A stretch of DNA of 7,652 nucleotides, from contig CAZTHB010000031.1 in the NCBI GenBank assembly GCA_964613485.1, forward strand, positions 1-7,652, read 5' to 3'. Each line of letters begins with the position of its first letter. The stretch's first letter is position 1. A program made the translations under genes and the position numbers. Source of the DNA: JADZGC01 sp964613485. Lineage in GTDB: Bacteria > Patescibacteriota > Saccharimonadia > CAILAD01 > GCA-016700035. The notes below the pieces were generated by a model. The model worked only from the letters and a program-made list of their open reading frames with translations, was not told where the DNA came from and ran no database searches. This document shows, piece after piece, positions 5,901 to 7,652 of this stretch.

Positions 5901-7436
5901 ACCTTGCTTCGCGACTACACCATAGCCCCGCTTTTCATTTGCTCCAGTAACCTTTCCAGTCAACTTATACCATCCTGGCGTTGCACTAGCAGTATAGGCT
6001 GTACTGACTGTTGCGCCATTGTACCAAAGAGCTGCATCGGCACTCGTTACAGCTACCCCAGTTGTATACACATATGCCTCAAGCTGATAGGTACTCGTAT
6101 CGCCGACATTAACCTGCTGAGCCATAACGTCGCCTGCAGTGCGATTGATAAATATAGACACAGTCGCACTCGTGATATTTGTCACGGCTAGATCTTTTAG
6201 CCCATCAGCATTTGCGTCGGTAATCGTTATTCCAGTTGGTGCTGTCCCGGTTGAATAATCGACCCTCGTTGCAAAAGTACCATCGCCATTATTTGCATAA
6301 TATCCAACAACATTATTAGACAACAACGTAATGGCAATGTCTCTATATCCATCCCCATTGAAGTCATGGGTAGTTACCTGGGAAAACTGATCGTCGGCGC
6401 CTGATAAGCTCAAATAATCAGATTGGCTCGAGAAGCCGTTTGAGCTATTACCTCGTAAAACAGATACGTAAAATGCATCACTCGTTGATGTCCCGCCACT
6501 ACCTGACCGTCGCCCAACTGCCACGTCACCGTAGCCATCATTATTGAAGTCTCCAGAAGTTATCGCGCCCTTTGCAATACTTGTAGTACCGCACTGGGTG
6601 AGAGTGTAGGTGGAAGACGCATCATATCCCGCACCATTATTTGGAAGAATATATAATGTACAGTTGGATGATAGCCCCGCCACTACCTCAGGTCTTTGAT
6701 CGCCATTAATGTCTACGAGAGCGAAGTTTGGCGGATTACCTGCCGTGAAACCAAGTGCATAGCTACTCATAGTAAAAGTTCCCGACCCGCTATTCAGATA
6801 GACATATGCTGTCGTGCCGGCAGAACAAAGGGCAACAAAATCCATGCTTGAGTTATTGTCTACAAAACCTTTTTCGAGCATACACGGCCTGAGCCCTCCG
6901 GCTGGCAAGCCACCGTAGTCAGTACTAGAAGAGAAAGTACCAGAACCACTATTCAGAAATACTGATAATTTTCCTACCGTACTTCCATACGAAATAATGA
7001 TATCGTTCCACCCATCACTATTGAAGTCATGAATTAAAGAGTCTATGGCTGCAGTACTGGTGGCGGCTGTTGAGACTGTTGTTGCGGTCGCATAAGTACC
7101 GTCGCCATTGCCGTTATAGATGCGGAACTCCGAAGATCCAGTGGAGTAAGTCGGAACCACTAAGTCTTCAATACCGTCATTATTTATATCGCCCGAGTTA
7201 GTGTAGTACTGCGTACTAACTCCAGAAAATGTGTTCTGTGAATAAAACGCGCTGGAAGTCACCCCGCCAGCAGTGATTTTTGCAGACCCACTAGCTGAAT
7301 AGCTCTGAGTATTATCAAAGGCACGGTTGTAGCCGTTCCAGCCAGTGATTGCGCTATCAAAGGTGCTATTCGTAAAAGCATTACTATTCTTCGCAAGGGT
7401 GATCTGATTTGCAACCGCAGTATCGATACTGCTCAC
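2961..7436 (-). CDS. Giant secreted VCBS/Ig-like/Fn3 surface protein, main part (separated from its signal peptide by a frameshift)
   Basis: An extracellular, multi-domain beta protein of 1491 residues in this frame; no enzyme motif is seen, so adhesion, ligand binding or a scaffold role is likeliest. Domains by residue: first half of a jelly-roll CBM_4_9-like module (about 17-67, with FTNSTFDSAITGW and SASGSAKIT); seven VCBS/FG-GAP propeller repeats (68-435); second half of the jelly roll (436-526, ending KTVYVDNLSVYKY); a beta module starting SGSLTSAIFDPG (527-627); two Ig-like domains (629-764, 765-880); and about six fibronectin-III-like domains (885-980, 983-1082, 1092-1180, 1182-1270, 1272-1364, 1368-1465). 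The protein ends in a hydrophobic/amphipathic helix (1470-1491). All 12 cysteines form six local pairs, as expected outside the cytoplasm. The GTG at residue 1 is only a formal start: it has no signal peptide, the frame is open further upstream, and the true N-terminus is encoded at 7441-7638 in another frame. Its stop overlaps the ABC ATPase start. Confidence 0.88.
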   Translation of the reverse strand: MSSIDTAVANQITLAKNSNAFTNSTFDSAITGWNGYNRAFDNTQSYSASGSAKITAGGVTSSAFYSQNTFSGVSTQYYTNSGDINNDGIEDLVVPTYSTGSSEFRIYNGNGDGTYATATTVSTAATSTAAIDSLIHDFNSDGWNDIIISYGSTVGKLSVFLNSGSGTFSSSTDYGGLPAGGLRPCMLEKGFVDNNSSMDFVALCSAGTTAYVYLNSGSGTFTMSSYALGFTAGNPPNFALVDINGDQRPEVVAGLSSNCTLYILPNNGAGYDASSTYTLTQCGTTSIAKGAITSGDFNNDGYGDVAVGRRSGSGGTSTSDAFYVSVLRGNSSNGFSSQSDYLSLSGADDQFSQVTTHDFNGDGYRDIAITLLSNNVVGYYANNGDGTFATRVDYSTGTAPTGITITDANADGLKDLAVTNITSATVSIFINRTAGDVMAQQVNVGDTSTYQLEAYVYTTGVAVTSADAALWYNGATVSTAYTASATPGWYKLTGKVTGANEKRGYGVVAKQGKTVYVDNLSVYKYASSGSLTSAIFDPGFGGDWGTVEFSTTLSPNVTVKVRTSNSASMSGATAFSSCSAITSGADISGNSCVADGERYIQYEITMTPDSGDTPIFSSFTLNYSAYDIVPPSVNAADTVMYKVDGGTLVGLGEWTNGSSPYFEWTAAEDNAGGAGILGYCLYLGQDNTANPVTTKGMLGTSPISNPACPFIVSSASIDLATAGILGTQLSTSNSSYYLRIKAVDIVGNVFAGSAEQFDFKFDNTPPTNPAYISGPSGFINTKSATFTWPTVGGQAAADANSGLIGLQYRFNSGNWYGDDHTGSGDINDLLVNDGVYTTTDPASPDVDDIVDGVNTIYFRSWDEAGNVTTSYASAALKVNTNGSPSEPQGLTASPSTNTVNEFAFSWSAPSSYVGSSSNLTYCYTVNVVPSSGSCTWTAAGVMSVPTGAFATQPGTNTFYVVARDESNNVNYSSYASQNFSANTAAPGIPQNIDVADVSVKTTSNWRLAVTWDAPASVGAGVAAYRVYRSTSYGGSYSQVGSSSSTSYVDTSLSQVEYFYKVKACDSANNCGSESGIVSDTPTGKFTSPALLVSEPTVSNITTRRATIDWSTDRASDSKIAIGTESGSYSPSEIGNSDQTTDHTLDLDNLAAGTTYYYKAKWTDEDGNTGQSQEYTFTTSPAPVLKEVVTQFVRLDSAEVQFTVKDAAKVDVLFGKSDAFGGIKTLNTSTSESTYQLPLTGLDDGTKYFYRITMYDSEGGQYASSIFSFTTPQRPRISNLNFQPVEGEPTSTQKVTWTTNVSATTQVIYSKVGGITTEVSESVLKIEHEIIIRGLDDNSEYTLVAQSRDSNSNLAVSDRQVFRTALDTRPPKIFDIAVESVVRGSGSEARGQIIVTWKTDEPSTSQVQFSAGVSSTELNNQTVEDGAYTTDHIAIISDLSPSRSYNVRPVGADRSGNRGTGGTQSTIIGRATDSVISIIFNTLQKLFGFSAQ
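2964..3029 (-). other. C-terminal amphipathic helix of the surface protein
   Basis: Residues 1470-1491 include DSVISIIFNTLQKLFGF, about five helical turns with V, I, I, F, L, L, F clustered and D, S, N, Q, K on the other side. It follows a Gly/Ser/Thr-rich linker after the last Fn3-like domain. It is too short and too polar for a standard transmembrane anchor and is not an LPXTG signal. Membrane docking or contact with the permease are possible roles; this is inference. Confidence 0.5.
3042..4784 (-). repeat. Fibronectin-III-like domain array (about six copies)
   Basis: Tandem domains of about 90-100 residues share the Fn3 pattern: an early Trp in strand B (TIDWSTD, KVTWTTN, IIVTWKTDE), a late L-x-x-G/L-S-P turn (LDLDNLAAGTTYYYKA, IIRGLDDNSEY) and a Tyr corner before D-x-x-G-N. 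The later copies are of the T-x-x-x-A-T-I-x-W-S-T-D type seen in purple-acid-phosphatase-like Fn3 domains. Copy 1182-1270 is the most divergent. The copies differ enough at DNA level that this is an old array, not a recent tandem duplication. Confidence 0.8.
4797..5552 (-). other. Two bacterial Ig-like domains of the surface protein
   Basis: Residues 629-764 and 765-880 each open with a D-x-x-P-P or N-T-P-P turn, carry a central Trp strand (YFEWTAAEDN, ATFTWPTVGG) and end in a Y-x-x-x-x-A/W-D-x-x-G-N strand (YYLRIKAVDIVGN, IYFRSWDEAGN). This is the usual pattern of secreted bacterial Ig-like modules that act as stalk or spacer units. Assignment is by motif only. Confidence 0.6.
6132..7235 (-). 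repeat. Seven VCBS/FG-GAP repeats forming a seven-bladed beta-propeller
   Basis: Calcium-loop motifs of the D-x-N-x-D-G-x-x-D type recur at residues 83-91 (DINNDGIED), 137-145 (DFNSDGWND), 193-199 (DNNSSMD, degenerate), 242-250 (DINGDQRPE, degenerate), 296-304 (DFNNDGYGD), 358-366 (DFNGDGYRD) and 407-415 (DANADGLKD). The spacing is 49-62 residues. Each is followed by a hydrophobic strand and then usually by a G-x-G-T-F turn. Seven units match the integrin-alpha-like propeller. The last unit stops at VSIFIN without its G-x-G-T-F part, while the first begins with a matching FSGVSTQYYTNSGD strand, as in velcro closure. Confidence 0.85.
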
Positions 7437-7440
7437 CGAA

Positions 7441-7638
7441 TCATATTGATTTGTAGTACTCGTGCCACTCCCCCCCGTCCCAGGTCGACTGTGTCCAGGT
7501 CGAACTAGCCTGCGCAGCTCGCGCGAAGTACAGCAACACTACCGCTGCACCAATCACATAGAGTAAAAGGATCGACACATGTATATGTTTGTGCCATCTA
7601 AATTCGTGCCATTTCTTATACCACGAAATCCTGCCCAC
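7441..7638 (-). CDS. N-terminal signal-peptide fragment of the surface protein (frameshifted)
   Basis: Sixty-five residues read from a GTG: a basic, Trp/His/Lys-rich leader (1-20), a hydrophobic core VSILLLYVIGAAVVLLYF (21-38) and a likely signal-peptidase site after A-Q-A (residue 44). The mature protein then starts SSTWTQSTWDGG. That W-T-Q...W-x-G-G opening is one I recognise from large secreted CPR proteins, where it is followed by a Ser/Gly/Thr-rich run. Here, after the second Gly, the frame changes and ends at TGA only nine codons later. Dropping one G of the seven-G run gives SGTSTTNQYDS and then runs directly into the 1491-residue frame. The fragment alone would have no evident function. 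The start is uncertain: the frame stays open to the window edge and the GTG has no Shine-Dalgarno, so an upstream start is possible. Confidence 0.8.
   Translation of the reverse strand: MGRISWYKKWHEFRWHKHIHVSILLLYVIGAAVVLLYFARAAQASSTWTQSTWDGGEWHEYYKSI
7470..7476 (-). other. G7 homopolymer at the frameshift point
   Basis: The + strand shows seven consecutive C (seven G on the coding strand), context GAC-G7-AGT. Frame A reads GAC GGG GGG GAG and stops 19 bases after that GAG, whereas six G would read GAC GGG GGG AGT and stay open to the end of the 1491-residue frame. It marks either an assembly or sequencing indel, a real mutation, a phase-variable tract or, least likely, a programmed +1 site. 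Confidence 0.85.
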
Positions 7639-7652
7639 CAGATGATTATGGA

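Noticed and set aside
6132..7235. DNA-level tandem or CRISPR-like repeats in the right third of the window
   Set aside because: The short repeated strings (for example ttgaagtc) are codons of the D-F-N calcium loops in a protein propeller; spacing and identity do not fit a CRISPR array.
7470..7476. Programmed +1 ribosomal frameshift at the G7 run
   Set aside because: No slow stop codon or known shift motif sits at the slip point and no strong downstream hairpin was seen; a single-base indel or phase variation is simpler.

Overview
The window is a compact, minus-strand gene block from a bacterium that uses the standard genetic code: TGA closes two genes through ATGA overlaps, so it is not read as glycine or tryptophan. 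The style suggests a Patescibacteria/CPR lineage, perhaps Saccharibacteria-like. The signs are a very large secreted VCBS/fibronectin-III protein, an N-terminus of basic Trp/His-rich residues followed by a signal segment and a W-T-Q...W-D-G-G motif, tight 4-base gene overlaps and very little intergenic DNA. This taxonomic call is from recognised style, not from a marker gene.

Layout in transcription order (right to left). (1) At 7441-7638 lies the N-terminal piece of a secreted protein: a signal peptide plus the start of the mature protein. Its start may lie beyond the window. (2) At 2961-7436 lies the rest of that protein. The two pieces are in different frames, and the break coincides with a run of seven G on the coding strand (7470-7476). 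Six G would join them into one polypeptide of about 1558 residues. The protein has a jelly-roll, carbohydrate-binding-like fold that appears to be interrupted by a seven-bladed VCBS/FG-GAP propeller. It continues with a further beta module, two Ig-like domains, about six fibronectin-III-like domains and a short hydrophobic C-terminal helix. (3) At 2161-2964 is a MacB/LolD-type ABC ATPase. (4) At 905-2164 is its four-helix MacB/FtsX-type permease. Genes 2, 3 and 4 are joined by two successive ATGA overlaps, so they are very probably co-transcribed and translationally coupled. (5) After a 111-base gap comes a PAPS-dependent sulfotransferase (1-793) that runs off the left edge; a perfect TATAAT in the gap may give it its own promoter.

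How the parts may work together: in classical MacAB systems the gene beside MacB encodes the periplasmic adaptor MacA. Here that place is taken by a giant multidomain surface protein. The simplest inference is an exported surface or adhesion protein with a dedicated mechanotransmission-type ABC module acting in its release, placement or sensing. The sulfotransferase next door could modify a surface glycan or lipid, but nothing in the sequence ties it to the module beyond proximity. No tRNA, rRNA, CRISPR array, insertion sequence or clear terminator was found.
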